From: Conexibacter arvalis
GTDB lineage: Bacteria > Actinomycetota > Thermoleophilia > Solirubrobacterales > Solirubrobacteraceae
Reading direction: 5' to 3'
Assembly (NCBI RefSeq): GCF_014199525.1
Contig: NZ_JACHNU010000003.1
Location: 186,001 to 250,000, forward strand
Length of the DNA stretch: 64,000 nt
The stretch's first letter is position 1; each line of letters starts with the position of its first letter. Under the pieces are notes generated by a model. That model ran no database searches. It worked only from the letters and a program-made list of their open reading frames with translations, and was not told where the DNA came from. The translations under genes and the position numbers were made by a program. Of the stretch, positions 25,591 to 33,861 are shown piece by piece.

Positions 25591-26103
25591 TCAGCGCGGC
25601 AGCAGCACGCGGTCGATCGCGTGGATGACGCCGTTCGAGGCGGTGACGTCGGCGCGCACGACGCGCGCGCCGCCGACGAGCACGGCGCTGCCGCGCACGC
25701 GGACACGGACGCGCTCGCCGTCGAGCGTCCGCACGAACCGCCGTCTGGCGACGCTTGCCGCGGTCAGCCGGCCCCTGGCGACGTGGTGCAGCAGCACGGC
25801 GCGCAGCGCGGCTCTGTCGGACGCGAGTCGCCGGAGGGTGTCGCGCGGGATCTTGCGGAACGCCGCGTCGGTCGGCGCGAAGACCGCGAACGGCCCGGCG
25901 CCGCGCAGCGTTCTGACGAGGCCGGCCTCCCGCAGCAGTCTCGTCAGCGTCGTGAACGAGCCGGCCGCGACGGCCGTTCCGACGATGTCTCGCGCGGCGA
26001 CGGGCCGCGCGGGTTCGCGCGCTGCCGACGCCGGCAGCGCGACGGCGGCGGCCGCGACGAGCGCGACGGCCGTCAGTGCGAGCGTGGTGAATGTGCGTCC
26101 CAT
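25591..26103 (-). CDS. Secreted fasciclin-domain protein
   Basis: 170 residues from ATG 26103, preceded by AGGGGAG with 7-base spacing (a GTG at 26109 is too close to that site). Signal peptide MGRTFTTLALTAVALVAAAA followed by VALPASAAR. One FAS1 domain: DIVGTAVAAGSFTTLTRLLREAGL, GPFAVFAPTDAAFRKIP, LLHHVARGRL, and the H2-like end VTASNGVIHAIDRVLLPR. FAS1 proteins act in adhesion or cell-surface binding. It lies 12 bp after the DUF378 gene on the same strand, so the two are probably one operon, divergent from the CarH-type regulator. Confidence 0.92.
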   Translation of the reverse strand: MGRTFTTLALTAVALVAAAAVALPASAAREPARPVAARDIVGTAVAAGSFTTLTRLLREAGLVRTLRGAGPFAVFAPTDAAFRKIPRDTLRRLASDRAALRAVLLHHVARGRLTAASVARRRFVRTLDGERVRVRVRGSAVLVGGARVVRADVTASNGVIHAIDRVLLPR

Positions 26104-26115
26104 CGTCACGCTCCC

Positions 26116-26367
26116 CTACGACGCCGCGGTCGCGGTGCCGTGCGCAGGCTCGCCGCGGCGACGCGCGAGCAGCGCGCCGATCGCGTAGACGGCCGCGAGG
26201 CCCACGAGGCCGTAGACGATCCGGCTGGCGGCGTTGGTCGCGCCGAAGTCCTCCCCGAAGATCCACGCGACGAGATCGAACTTGGCGATCGCGACGAGTC
26301 CCCAGTTGAGGCCGCCGACGATCAGCAGCGTGGCGGCGAGCGCATCGAGCGCATCGAGCGCCTTCAT
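26116..26367 (-). CDS. DUF378 family small membrane protein
   Basis: 83 residues from ATG 26367, chosen because AGGAGGTGG lies 4 bases upstream (an in-frame start at 26397 has no such site). DUF378 pattern: LDALAATLLIVGGLNWGLVAIAKFDLVAWIFG, then ASRIVYGLVGLAAVYAIGALL, i.e. two membrane spans with the conserved GGLNWGL. Function of the family is unknown. First gene after the divergent CarH-type regulator, followed 12 bp later by the fasciclin gene; B12/light control of this pair is inferred from operator-like repeats between the divergent genes. Confidence 0.9.
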   Translation of the reverse strand: MKALDALDALAATLLIVGGLNWGLVAIAKFDLVAWIFGEDFGATNAASRIVYGLVGLAAVYAIGALLARRRGEPAHGTATAAS

Positions 26368-26393
26368 CTGTCCACCTCCTGTAGAGGTCGTGT

Positions 26394-26431
26394 ACATAGC
26401 CGCACGGTACCCGCGTTGCCCCAGGCTATGT
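26394..26431. promoter_or_regulatory. Inverted repeat in the DUF378/CarH divergent promoter region
   Basis: ACATAGCC at 26394-26401 and GGCTATGT at 26424-26431 are perfect inverted repeats 22 bp apart. TGTACA also occurs at 26391-26396 and again at 26451-26456, exactly 60 bp apart. The region lies between the divergent DUF378 and CarH-type genes and probably contains both promoters. Confidence 0.55.
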
Positions 26432-26460
26432 CAAGAGATTGTCCAGATCTTGTACAGTTG
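26428..26460 (+). promoter_or_regulatory. Three 11-bp direct repeats, candidate CarH operator
   Basis: ATGTCAAGAGA, TTGTCCAGATC and TTGTACAGTTG follow each other head to tail, sharing (A/T)TGTnnA at exact 11-bp spacing, ending 4 bp before the regulator's ATG. Characterised CarH tetramers bind tandem 11-bp repeats with three of their four DNA-binding domains, so the geometry fits. The overlap with the start region suggests autorepression. Confidence 0.65.
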
Positions 26461-26464
26461 GCGC

Positions 26465-27370
26465 ATGGCGACAAGCGGGACCCTGCGCATCGGCGAGCTG
26501 AGCAGGCGCTCGGGCGTCAGACCTGAGCTGCTGCGCGCGTGGGAGCGCCGCTACGGGCTGCTGGAGCCGACCCGCTCGGCCGGCGGGCTGCGCCTCTACT
26601 CGCCGGCGGACGTCGAGCGCGTGCGGCTGATGCGGCAGTACCTCGCCGACGGGCTCGCCGCCGCCGAGGCGGCCGCGCTCGCGCGACGCGCCGTCGCGCA
26701 CGGGGACGGCGCGCACGGGGACGGCGCGCACGGGGACGGCGCGCGGCCCGCGCTGCGAGCGTCGGCCGAGCGCGCGGATCTGGCCGCCGCACTGGAGCGG
26801 TTCGACGAGCCGCGCGCGCAGGAGCTGATCGACCGGCTGCTGAGCATCGCGACCGTCGAGACGCTGCTGGCCGAGATCGTCCTCCCCTACCTGCACGACC
26901 TGGGCGAGCGCTGGCAGCGCGGCGAGGTGACCGTCGCGCAGGAGCACTTCGCCGCAGGGGTGCTGCGCGGACGGCTGCTCGGCCTCGCCCGCGGCTGGGG
27001 GCTCGGCGTCGGGCCGGCGGCGATCCTCGCCTGCCTCCCGGGCGAACGGCACGACCTCGGCCTGATCGCCTTCGGCCTCGCGCTGCGTGCGCGCGGCTGG
27101 CGGATCGTCTACCTCGGGCCCGACACGCCGGTCGAGACGATCGCGGAGACCGCCGACCGGCTGACGCCGACCGCCATCGTCCTCACCGCAGTCACGGGCA
27201 GCCTCCTCGCCCCCGTCCTGCCACAGCTGCGCGCGCTCGCGGCGCGCCATGCGGTCGCGCTCGGCGGGGCCGCCGCACACGACCCCGCGGTCGCGCGCGA
27301 CGGCATCGCCGCGCTCGCCGACGACCCGATCGGGGCCGCCGAGCAGCTCTCGCGTCGCGTACGCGCCTGA
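26465..27370 (+). CDS. CarH/LitR-type B12-dependent photoreceptor repressor (MerR family)
   Basis: 301 residues. MerR HTH (6-75): LRIGELSRRSGVRPELLRAWERRYGLLEPTRSAGGLRLYS. Then a B12-binding helical cap with W150-x9-E160-H161 (WQRGEVTVAQEHF), the Wx9EH signature of CarH, and a Rossmann B12-binding domain with lower-ligand His196 in GERHDLG and VYLGPDTP. The family binds adenosylcobalamin, represses as a tetramer in the dark and is released by light. The residue after the Trp is Gln151, where Thermus CarH, as I recall, has the His that forms the light-state bis-His adduct. A linker carries three AHGDG repeats (about 78-93). Divergent from DUF378 and fasciclin genes, not carotenoid genes. Confidence 0.9.
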   Translation: MATSGTLRIGELSRRSGVRPELLRAWERRYGLLEPTRSAGGLRLYSPADVERVRLMRQYLADGLAAAEAAALARRAVAHGDGAHGDGAHGDGARPALRASAERADLAAALERFDEPRAQELIDRLLSIATVETLLAEIVLPYLHDLGERWQRGEVTVAQEHFAAGVLRGRLLGLARGWGLGVGPAAILACLPGERHDLGLIAFGLALRARGWRIVYLGPDTPVETIAETADRLTPTAIVLTAVTGSLLAPVLPQLRALAARHAVALGGAAAHDPAVARDGIAALADDPIGAAEQLSRRVRA

Positions 27371-27447
27371 CGAGCGTGCTGGCGTGCCGCGGCGGTAGCG
27401 GATCTTGGGCGCGCCGACGGGACCGAATTCCTCCCGAGAACGACGAA

Positions 27448-27468
27448 AACCCCCGATTTGCGGGGGTT
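27448..27468 (-). terminator. Intrinsic terminator of tRNA-Arg
   Basis: On the minus strand, AACCCCCG, a 5-base loop and CGGGGGTT form a perfect 8-bp stem followed by TTTTCG. It begins 8 bases after the 3' end of the tRNA. Confidence 0.85.
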
Positions 27469-27475
27469 CTCGAAG

Positions 27476-27549
<74 letters not shown>

Positions 27550-27650
27550 TCGCGCTTGCGGAGCGGGAATGATAGCCGGCCGGCGCGCGCGATGCCGACT
27601 CGCGGCGCGGGCGCGTCCGCGGAAGGGCTGCCCGGAGCACGGGCGGACGG

Positions 27651-28121
27651 TCAGGCGCGGGCGCCTCTGCGGCCGACAGAGCGGCGCGCATCGGGGGCCG
27701 CGGCGCTCGCGTCGCGGGCGGGAGTGCCGGGGGCGGCGGCCGGCGCCTCGGGATCGGCGGAGAGGTCGCCAAGGATGGCGCTGCTCTCCTCCAGCTGGGA
27801 GGTGAGGATCTGGCGCGCGACGGCGAGCAGCTGGAAGGTGCGCGGGTCCTTGACGCGGTAGTGGACCTTCACGCCGCTCTTGCGGCTCTCGAGCACGCCC
27901 TGGCGGCGCATCGCGGTGAGGTGCTGCGACATCCCGCTCGAGTCGAGCTCCAGCGCCGCCTGCAGCTCGCCGACGGTCAACTCGCCGTCGCGCAGCAGCT
28001 CCAGCACGCGGACGCGCACCGGGTGGCCGAGCAGGCGGAAGAGATCGGCCTTGAGCTGGTAGATCGGGTGGGACTCGCCGTCCGGCCCGAGCGTGCGCGG
28101 AGAGGGGTCGCGGTGCGACAT
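27651..28121 (-). CDS. ArsR-family transcriptional regulator
   Basis: 156 residues. Winged HTH from about 20 to 100: IYQLKADLFRLLGHPVRVRVLELL, ELTVGELQAALELDSSGMSQHLTAMRRQGVLESRKSGVKVHYRV. No Cys-rich metal site (CVC) is present, so metal sensing is unlikely; this subtype often sits next to SulP permeases. The last 40 residues are Ala/Pro/Arg-rich low complexity. The divergent SulP permease gene, beyond a small ORF, is the likely target. Confidence 0.87.
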   Translation of the reverse strand: MSHRDPSPRTLGPDGESHPIYQLKADLFRLLGHPVRVRVLELLRDGELTVGELQAALELDSSGMSQHLTAMRRQGVLESRKSGVKVHYRVKDPRTFQLLAVARQILTSQLEESSAILGDLSADPEAPAAAPGTPARDASAAAPDARRSVGRRGARA

Positions 28122-28211
28122 CTCCTCGACCCTATCGGACCCTCGCGGCGCCGCCGCACGCGGGCGGGGCGCCGCGCGCGCCGCCGGCTGCGGATACGTG
28201 CGCGCGTCGAT

Positions 28212-28427
28212 TCAGTCGCATGGCATGTCGCGGACGTGTCGGTAGATGTCGTAGGCGCGCGCGACACGGTCGCGCGCCTCCTCGCTCAGCGGTCCGGCGG
28301 CGCCGACGAGCTCCGTCGCCTGCGCGAGCGAATCCGGGCCGTTGCGCTCGAACAGCGTCACGGCGGCGGCGGTCCCGTCTCCGGGGGCATCGTCGAGGAC
28401 CTGCCGGGCAAGGCGCACATCCCACAT
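28212..28427 (-). CDS. Hypothetical small protein upstream of sulP
   Basis: 71 residues from ATG 28427 (AGGAG 11 bases upstream; a TTG at 28436 gives 74). MWDVRLARQVLDDAPGDGTA, then a helical stretch LSEEARDRVARAYDIYRHVRD ending in CD. Amphipathic and acidic, with normal GC-rich codon use. Not recognised. It lies between ArsR and SulP on the ArsR strand; the 84 bp ArsR-side gap holds nothing I can support, and the sulP side is AT-rich and probably contains the promoters. Confidence 0.5.
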   Translation of the reverse strand: MWDVRLARQVLDDAPGDGTAAAVTLFERNGPDSLAQATELVGAAGPLSEEARDRVARAYDIYRHVRDMPCD

Positions 28428-28519
28428 TATCTTCAAATCTCCTAAGACACTGAAACCAGAAGCTTTTGATATTTTCGGGAATCGCCGCGCCGTTCGTCAA
28501 GCGGCGGCTCTTCTCGCCC

Positions 28520-30238
28520 ATGCATCCGCCGCATCAGCAACGCGCAGCAGCGCGCCGCACCAAGCCGATCGGCTCGCTGCGCCCGAGCCGCCGCGACTAC
28601 CGCGACCTGCCGCGCTCGTGGGGCGCCGACCTGCTCGCCGGGATCACCGTCGCGGTCGTCGCGCTGCCGCTGGCGCTCGCCTTCGGCGTCACATCAGGCC
28701 TCGGCGCCGAGGCGGGGATCGTCACCGCGATCGTCGCCGGCATCGTCGCCGGCGTCTTCGGCGGCTCGCACGTGCAGGTCAGCGGCCCCACCGGCGCGAT
28801 GACCGTCGTGCTCGTGCCGGTCGTCGCCTCCGTCGGCCCCGACGGCGTCCTGATCGTCGCGCTCGCCGCCGGCCTGCTGCTCGTGCTCGCCGGCGCGCTG
28901 CGGCTCGGCCGCTGGGCCGGGATCCTGCCGTGGCCGGTCGTCGAGGGCTTCACGCTCGGGATCGCGCTGCTGATCTTCCTCCAACAGGTGCCGATGGCCG
29001 TCGGCGTCGACAAGCCCGAGGGCGAGAACACGGCGCTCGTCGCCGCACGCGCGCTGGTCGACTGGGCCGGCGACGGCTGGCAGCCGCTCGCGCTCGTGGC
29101 GCTCGTCTCGGTCACGATGATCGCGCTGCCGCGCCTGCACCGCGCCCTGCCAGCCTCGCTGATCGCCGTCGGCGCCGCGACCGCCCTCAGCGAGCTGGCC
29201 GGCCTCGACGTCGCCACGATCGGCGCGATCCCGGCCAGCCTCCCCGCCCCGTCGCTCCCCGCGGTCGACGTCGCCGACCTGCCCGGGCTCGCCCCCGCGG
29301 TCCTCGCCGTCGCCGCGCTCGCCGCGATCGAGAGCCTCCTGTCGGCGAAGGTCGCCGACGGGATGAGCGACGGCGAGCCGCACGATCCCGACCGCGAGCT
29401 GGTCGGCCAGGGCCTGGCGAACGTCGCAGTCTCGTTCGTCGGCGGGATGCCCGCGACCGGCGCGATCGCGCGCACCGCCGTCAACGTCCGTTCCGGCGCC
29501 CGCACGCGCGCGGCGACGATCGTCCACGGCGTCGTGCTCGCGGCGACCGTGCTCGCGCTGGCGCCGGCGATCGGGCACGTGCCGCTCGCCGCGCTCGCCG
29601 GCGTACTGATGGTGACCGCGGTGCGGATGGTCGAGTTCGCGACCGTCGGGCGGATCGTCCGCTCGACCCGCGGCGACGCGCTGCTGCTGCTCGCGACCGC
29701 CGCGGCGACGGTCGCCTTCGACCTCGTGATCGCCGTCGGCGTCGGCGTCGCGCTCGCCGCCGTGCTCGCCTTGCGCGCCGTCGCCGACAGCACCTCGTTC
29801 GCGCGCCAGACCATCGACCAGACCGCCGAGGAGATCGTCGTCGACCCGCTGCTCGAGCGCGCGCTGCTGCAGGAGCACATCGTCGCCTACCGGCTCGACG
29901 GCGCCCTCTTCTTCGGCGCCGCCCAGCGCTTCCTGCTGGAGCTGACCGAGGTCGCCGACGTCGAGGTCGCGATCCTCCGCCTCGGCCGCCTGCGAGTGCT
30001 CGACTCGACCGGCGCGCAGGCGCTCGGCGACCTCGTCGAGCACCTCCAGCGGCGCGACGTCACCGTGCTGCTCGCCTGCGCCCGGCCCGAGCACGAGCGA
30101 CTGCTGCGCCACGTCGGGGCGCTCGACGCGCTCGTCCACGAGAACCACCTGCTGCCCACCTTCGACGCGGCGCTCGCGCACGCCCACCGCCACCTCGCCC
30201 GCAACCGCGAGCGGCGGTCGGCGGCCGTCGCGAGCTGA
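28520..30238 (+). CDS. SulP-family anion permease with STAS domain
   Basis: 572 residues from ATG 28520 (TTG 28466 is an upstream in-frame alternative without an obvious ribosome site). Inner-membrane transporter for sulphate, bicarbonate or a dicarboxylate. SulP core: WGADLLAGITVAVVALPLALAFGVTSGLGAEAGIV, then GGSHVQVSGPTGAMTVVLVPVV, and a middle SLLSAKVADGMSDGEPHDPDRELVGQGLAN. About 10-12 membrane segments to residue 440, then a C-terminal STAS domain (RLDGALFFGAAQRF, LRVLDSTGAQAL). The DSTG site is the usual regulatory phosphorylation motif of STAS. ArsR-type regulator upstream on the other strand. Confidence 0.92.
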   Translation: MHPPHQQRAAARRTKPIGSLRPSRRDYRDLPRSWGADLLAGITVAVVALPLALAFGVTSGLGAEAGIVTAIVAGIVAGVFGGSHVQVSGPTGAMTVVLVPVVASVGPDGVLIVALAAGLLLVLAGALRLGRWAGILPWPVVEGFTLGIALLIFLQQVPMAVGVDKPEGENTALVAARALVDWAGDGWQPLALVALVSVTMIALPRLHRALPASLIAVGAATALSELAGLDVATIGAIPASLPAPSLPAVDVADLPGLAPAVLAVAALAAIESLLSAKVADGMSDGEPHDPDRELVGQGLANVAVSFVGGMPATGAIARTAVNVRSGARTRAATIVHGVVLAATVLALAPAIGHVPLAALAGVLMVTAVRMVEFATVGRIVRSTRGDALLLLATAAATVAFDLVIAVGVGVALAAVLALRAVADSTSFARQTIDQTAEEIVVDPLLERALLQEHIVAYRLDGALFFGAAQRFLLELTEVADVEVAILRLGRLRVLDSTGAQALGDLVEHLQRRDVTVLLACARPEHERLLRHVGALDALVHENHLLPTFDAALAHAHRHLARNRERRSAAVAS

Positions 30239-30363
30239 CGGAAACGCAGAGCAGAGCGGGGCGCGACGACGCCGCCCAGCGCCGCCTCGGGATCAGTCGA
30301 CCGCAGCGGCGCCGCTCTCCGCGCGACGCGACGACCTCCGCGTCGAACCGCGCGTCGACCGCT

Positions 30364-31320
30364 TCAGCGCCCGCTCCCCTCCTCGCGCGCCATCTGCACC
30401 AGCGTCAGCAGCTCGAACAGCACCGTCGAGGCGAGCAGCGCGGTCGCCTGCCCGGGCCCGTCGTAGGCCGGCGCGACCTCGACGACGTCGACGCCGACGA
30501 GCCGCCGCAGCCCGGTCAGCGCGCGCACGTACCGGAGCGCCTGGGAGCTCGTCGGCCCGCCGACCTCCGGCGTCCCCGTCCCCGGGCAGAAGGCCGGGTC
30601 GACGAAGTCGACGTCGAAGGTGACGAAGACCGGCCCGTCGCCGACGCGCGCCCGCGCCCGCTCCGCGAACGCCTCCGGCGACAGCTCGGCCAGCTCCAGC
30701 CAGGGGATCGACTCGACGCCCAGCTCGTCGCCGAGCGCGACGTCGCCCGGGCCGTAGAGCGAGCCGCGCAGCCCCGCCTGGACGTACCGCGCCGGGTCGA
30801 CGAGGCCCTCCTCGATCGCCCGCCGGAAGACGGTGCCGTGGTTGTACGGCTGGCCGTTGTAGCGATCCCACAGGTCGCTGTGGGCGTCGAGGTGGATCAG
30901 GCCGAGCGGGCCGTGGACGGCGGCGTGGGCGCGCAGCTCCGCGAGCGTGACCGAGTGGTCGCCGCCGATCCCGGCCGTGACGACCCCCGCCTCCGCCAGC
31001 GGCGCGACGAACGCCTCGATCCGCGGCAGCGTCTCCTCGATGTAGCCGGGCACCGTCGGGGCGTCGCCGTAGTCGATCGTCGACAGCGCGCCGAAGACCT
31101 GCGTCCGCTGCGCCGGGTTGTAGGTGCGCAGCATCGCGGAGGCGGAGCGGACCGCCTCCGGGCCGAAGCGGGCGCCTGAGCGGAACGAGGTCCCGCCGTC
31201 CCACGGCATCCCGAAGACGGCGGCGTCTACGCCGTCGAGCGCGGTCAGGTGCGGCAGGCGCCCGAAGGTGCGCGGCCCGGTGAAGCGAGGCGCCTCCAGG
31301 GCGTCCCAGGGTTGATGCAT
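30364..31320 (-). CDS. speB: Agmatinase / ureohydrolase family protein
   Basis: 318 residues. Hydrolyses a guanidino compound (agmatine to putrescine plus urea, or a related substrate such as guanidinobutyrate). Binuclear manganese ligands visible: His122 (GGDHSVT), Asp145, His147 and Asp149 (HLDAHSD), Asp236 and Asp238 (TFDVDFVDPAF). N-terminal FTGPRTFGRLPHL is typical of the agmatinase branch. Divergent from a PucR-family regulator 208 bp away; that pairing suggests nitrogen-source control and makes a catabolic substrate more likely than polyamine synthesis. Confidence 0.88.
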   Translation of the reverse strand: MHQPWDALEAPRFTGPRTFGRLPHLTALDGVDAAVFGMPWDGGTSFRSGARFGPEAVRSASAMLRTYNPAQRTQVFGALSTIDYGDAPTVPGYIEETLPRIEAFVAPLAEAGVVTAGIGGDHSVTLAELRAHAAVHGPLGLIHLDAHSDLWDRYNGQPYNHGTVFRRAIEEGLVDPARYVQAGLRGSLYGPGDVALGDELGVESIPWLELAELSPEAFAERARARVGDGPVFVTFDVDFVDPAFCPGTGTPEVGGPTSSQALRYVRALTGLRRLVGVDVVEVAPAYDGPGQATALLASTVLFELLTLVQMAREEGSGR

Positions 31321-31528
31321 GTGCGGCGGACCCTCCTCAGGCAGTCGTCGCTCGGAACGCCGACGACGCTACGGACGCGAGCGGGCCGCGACTATTGTCA
31401 GCTGTCACGAAACGAGTCGTGGGAGGCTGGTTGATCGTCCAAGCACCGTGGCGGCGCGCTCCGGTGGCCGCCGACGTGGAGCGGGCCGACGTCGAGCGCG
31501 TGCGCCGCGCCTGTCACCATGGTGCGAG

Positions 31529-33202
31529 TTGACGAGGGATGCGCTCACGGTTCGGACGTTGGCGGAGAACCGGACGCTCGCACTGCGGGTCGTCGCGGGC
31601 GCCGACGGCCTCGACGCGGTCGTGCGCGGCACGCACACCTGCGACCTCGACCGCCCGGCCCGGTACCTGCTGCCGGGCGAGCTGGTGCTGACGAACGGCC
31701 TCTGGGAGCAGCAGGTCGACGGCCGCGAATGGGCGCGCGACGTCCACGCCGCCGGCGCCTGCGGGATCGGCTACGGCCTCGCCGTCGAGCACCCGGCGCC
31801 GACGCCAGCGCTCGTCGCGGCGTGCGACGAGCTGCGCCTGCCGCTGCTGGAGGTCGCCGAGGAGCAGTCGTTCGCCGACGTCGCCGGCGTCGTCGCCGAC
31901 GCCCACGACGGCTCCGACCTGCGCACCCAGCTGTCGCGCACCCGCCGCCTGCTGCAGCGCCTCGCGGCCGACGGCGGCCATGCCGCCTTGCTCGACTTCC
32001 TGCGCGTCGAGGCGAGGCTGCCCGTGTGGCTGGTCGGCCCCGGCGGGCGGCCGATCGGGGACGGCGGGGCGGGCGCGAGCGCACGCGAAGCAGACGGCCG
32101 CGGAGCGAGCGCAAGGCGCGGCGTGAGCGCGGGACCCGACGCCGCCGGCCGGGGCGCGAGCGCCGAGCGCGGCGTGAGCGCGGGGCCCGACGCCGCCGGC
32201 CGGGGCGCGGGCGCCGAGCGCGGTGCGAGAGGCCGCCGCTCGACAGAGCCCGCCGACGACGGCTGGCCCGGCGACGACGCCGCGCGCGCGGCGGCTCGCG
32301 CGCTGCGCCGCAACCGCCTGCCCGCGGCGGTCGGCCCGGCCGCCTGCGCATTCGGCACCGCGGTCGGCTACCCAGGCGCCGCCACGATCCTCGTCGGGCG
32401 TCCGCTCGCCGAGGTCGGCGACGAGGAGCGCCTGGTGATCGACCAGGTCGCGGCGTACGTCGTGCTCGAGGACGCCCGCGCCCACGCCCGCGACGAGGCG
32501 CGCTCAGCGCTCGCGCGCGAGCTGCTGGAGCTGACGTGGAGCGGCGACCTCAGCGACGCCGCGTTCGCCGCCCGGCTGCGCGCGCTCGGCCTCGACCCGC
32601 GCGCGCCGCTGACCGCGGTCGCCTCCTCGAACGAGCGCGGCGACGTCGAGTACGCGGCACTCGCCTGCGGGCTGCCGGCGGTCGTCGGCTCCCACGGCGA
32701 GCTGACCGTCGCGCTGCTCCAGGGCGACGCCGGCGGGCTCGGCGAGCTGGTCGCCGACGGCGGCGCCGACCCGGTGCTCGGGATCGGCAGCAGCCGCAGC
32801 GGACGCGGCGGCCTGCGCCAGTCGCTCGCCGAGGCGGTCGCCGCCCACACCGTCGCGCGCGGCCGGCCGCCTGGCGAGGGGGTCGTGCGGCAGCTCGACA
32901 TCGGCTCCCACGCCGTCCTGCTCGACTTCGTCGACCGCCAGGTGCTGCGCGCCTACCGCGACACGCTGCTGGGCCCGATCGAGGCGTGGGACCGCGACCG
33001 CGGCGCCGACCTCGTCCGCACCCTGCGCGCATTCCTCGACCACGACGGCCACTGGCGCGCGACCGCCAGAGCGCTGCACATCCACCACAACACCCTCCGC
33101 TACCGCCTCGACCGCGTCGCCCGCCTGACCGGCCGCGACGTCGACACGACCGCCGGCCGCGTCGACTTCACGCTCGCGCTCGCGATCCCCGCAGGCGGCT
33201 GA
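31529..33202 (+). CDS. PucR-family transcriptional regulator
   Basis: 557 residues if it starts at TTG 31529, which gives the usual LTVRTLAENRTLALRVVAGADGLDAVVRGTH opening; an open frame extends further upstream but looks non-coding. Domains: PucR N-terminal sensor (about 5-120), GGDEF-like/CdaR middle (330-450) and C-terminal PucR HTH: FLDHDGHWRATARALHIHHNTLRYRLDRVARLTGRD. Such proteins activate purine or amino-acid catabolism. Oddity: two and a half copies of a 17-residue repeat (GVSAGPDAAGRGASAER, 51 bp each, about 32124-32225) inserted in the middle. The start is the least certain part. Confidence 0.85.
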   Translation: MTRDALTVRTLAENRTLALRVVAGADGLDAVVRGTHTCDLDRPARYLLPGELVLTNGLWEQQVDGREWARDVHAAGACGIGYGLAVEHPAPTPALVAACDELRLPLLEVAEEQSFADVAGVVADAHDGSDLRTQLSRTRRLLQRLAADGGHAALLDFLRVEARLPVWLVGPGGRPIGDGGAGASAREADGRGASARRGVSAGPDAAGRGASAERGVSAGPDAAGRGAGAERGARGRRSTEPADDGWPGDDAARAAARALRRNRLPAAVGPAACAFGTAVGYPGAATILVGRPLAEVGDEERLVIDQVAAYVVLEDARAHARDEARSALARELLELTWSGDLSDAAFAARLRALGLDPRAPLTAVASSNERGDVEYAALACGLPAVVGSHGELTVALLQGDAGGLGELVADGGADPVLGIGSSRSGRGGLRQSLAEAVAAHTVARGRPPGEGVVRQLDIGSHAVLLDFVDRQVLRAYRDTLLGPIEAWDRDRGADLVRTLRAFLDHDGHWRATARALHIHHNTLRYRLDRVARLTGRDVDTTAGRVDFTLALAIPAGG

Positions 33203-33266
33203 TGTCACATCCCGCCGTCGCGTCTCGTCTTCGACGTCGACCCTCCGAAACGACGAAGGAGCGACG

Positions 33267-33749
33267 ATGAGCCAGACCGAGACCCACACCCTCGAGCCGC
33301 GCACGCCCCACCCGATCACGCTCGTGCCCGGCGCGATGGAGGCGCTGCACGCGCTGCACGGATCGGCCCTGAAGGCGGGGCTGTCCGACAGCCTGGTCGA
33401 GCTGGTCAACCTGCGCGCCAGCCAGATCAACGGATGCAGCGTCTGCGTCGAGCTGCACGCCCGCGCGCTGAAGCGCGGCGGCGCGAGCGACGAGCGGATC
33501 TGGGCGGTCGCCGGCTGGCGCGACGCACCGTACTTCGACGCCGCCGAGCGGGTCGCGCTCGAGCTTGCGGAGGAGCTGACGCGGACCGCCGACCGCGGCG
33601 ACGCCGTCCCCGACGCGCTGTGGGAGGAGGCGCTGCGGCACTACGACGAGACGGCGCTCGCGGCGCTGACGATCGCGATCGCGAACGTCAACGTCTGGAA
33701 TCGCCTCAACGTCGCGACGCGGCAGGTCGCCGGCGCCTGGAAGGGCTGA
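33267..33749 (+). CDS. AhpD-like / carboxymuconolactone decarboxylase family protein
   Basis: 160 residues from ATG 33267 after GAAGGAG. AhpD core: LVELVNLRASQINGCSVCVELHARALKRGG, with Cys57-x2-Cys60 and His64 in the right spacing, then RIWAVAGWRDAPYFDAAERVALELAEELT. Probably a peroxidase with a redox-active CxxC. It follows the PucR gene by 64 bp in the same direction, but a separate ribosome site and promoter space are present. Confidence 0.92.
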   Translation: MSQTETHTLEPRTPHPITLVPGAMEALHALHGSALKAGLSDSLVELVNLRASQINGCSVCVELHARALKRGGASDERIWAVAGWRDAPYFDAAERVALELAEELTRTADRGDAVPDALWEEALRHYDETALAALTIAIANVNVWNRLNVATRQVAGAWKG

Positions 33750-33861
33750 GCGCACGGGCGGCGCGACGGCTTCTGCATGACGCCCACCCGCTGGCCTGCG
33801 CGGCGCGGGCGGCCGGCGCGAGGGCCGGGCGACGCGGGTGCGCCGGTCTATCCGGCACACC

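Noticed and set aside
25201-26526. Plus-strand open frame across fasciclin and DUF378 genes
   Set aside because: Arg-rich antisense shadow; both minus-strand genes have signal peptide or membrane features and ribosome sites.
31319-31528. N-terminal extension of the PucR regulator
   Set aside because: Translation is Arg/Ser-rich with no similarity to the PucR N-terminus, which begins LTVRTL; it is probably the intergenic promoter.
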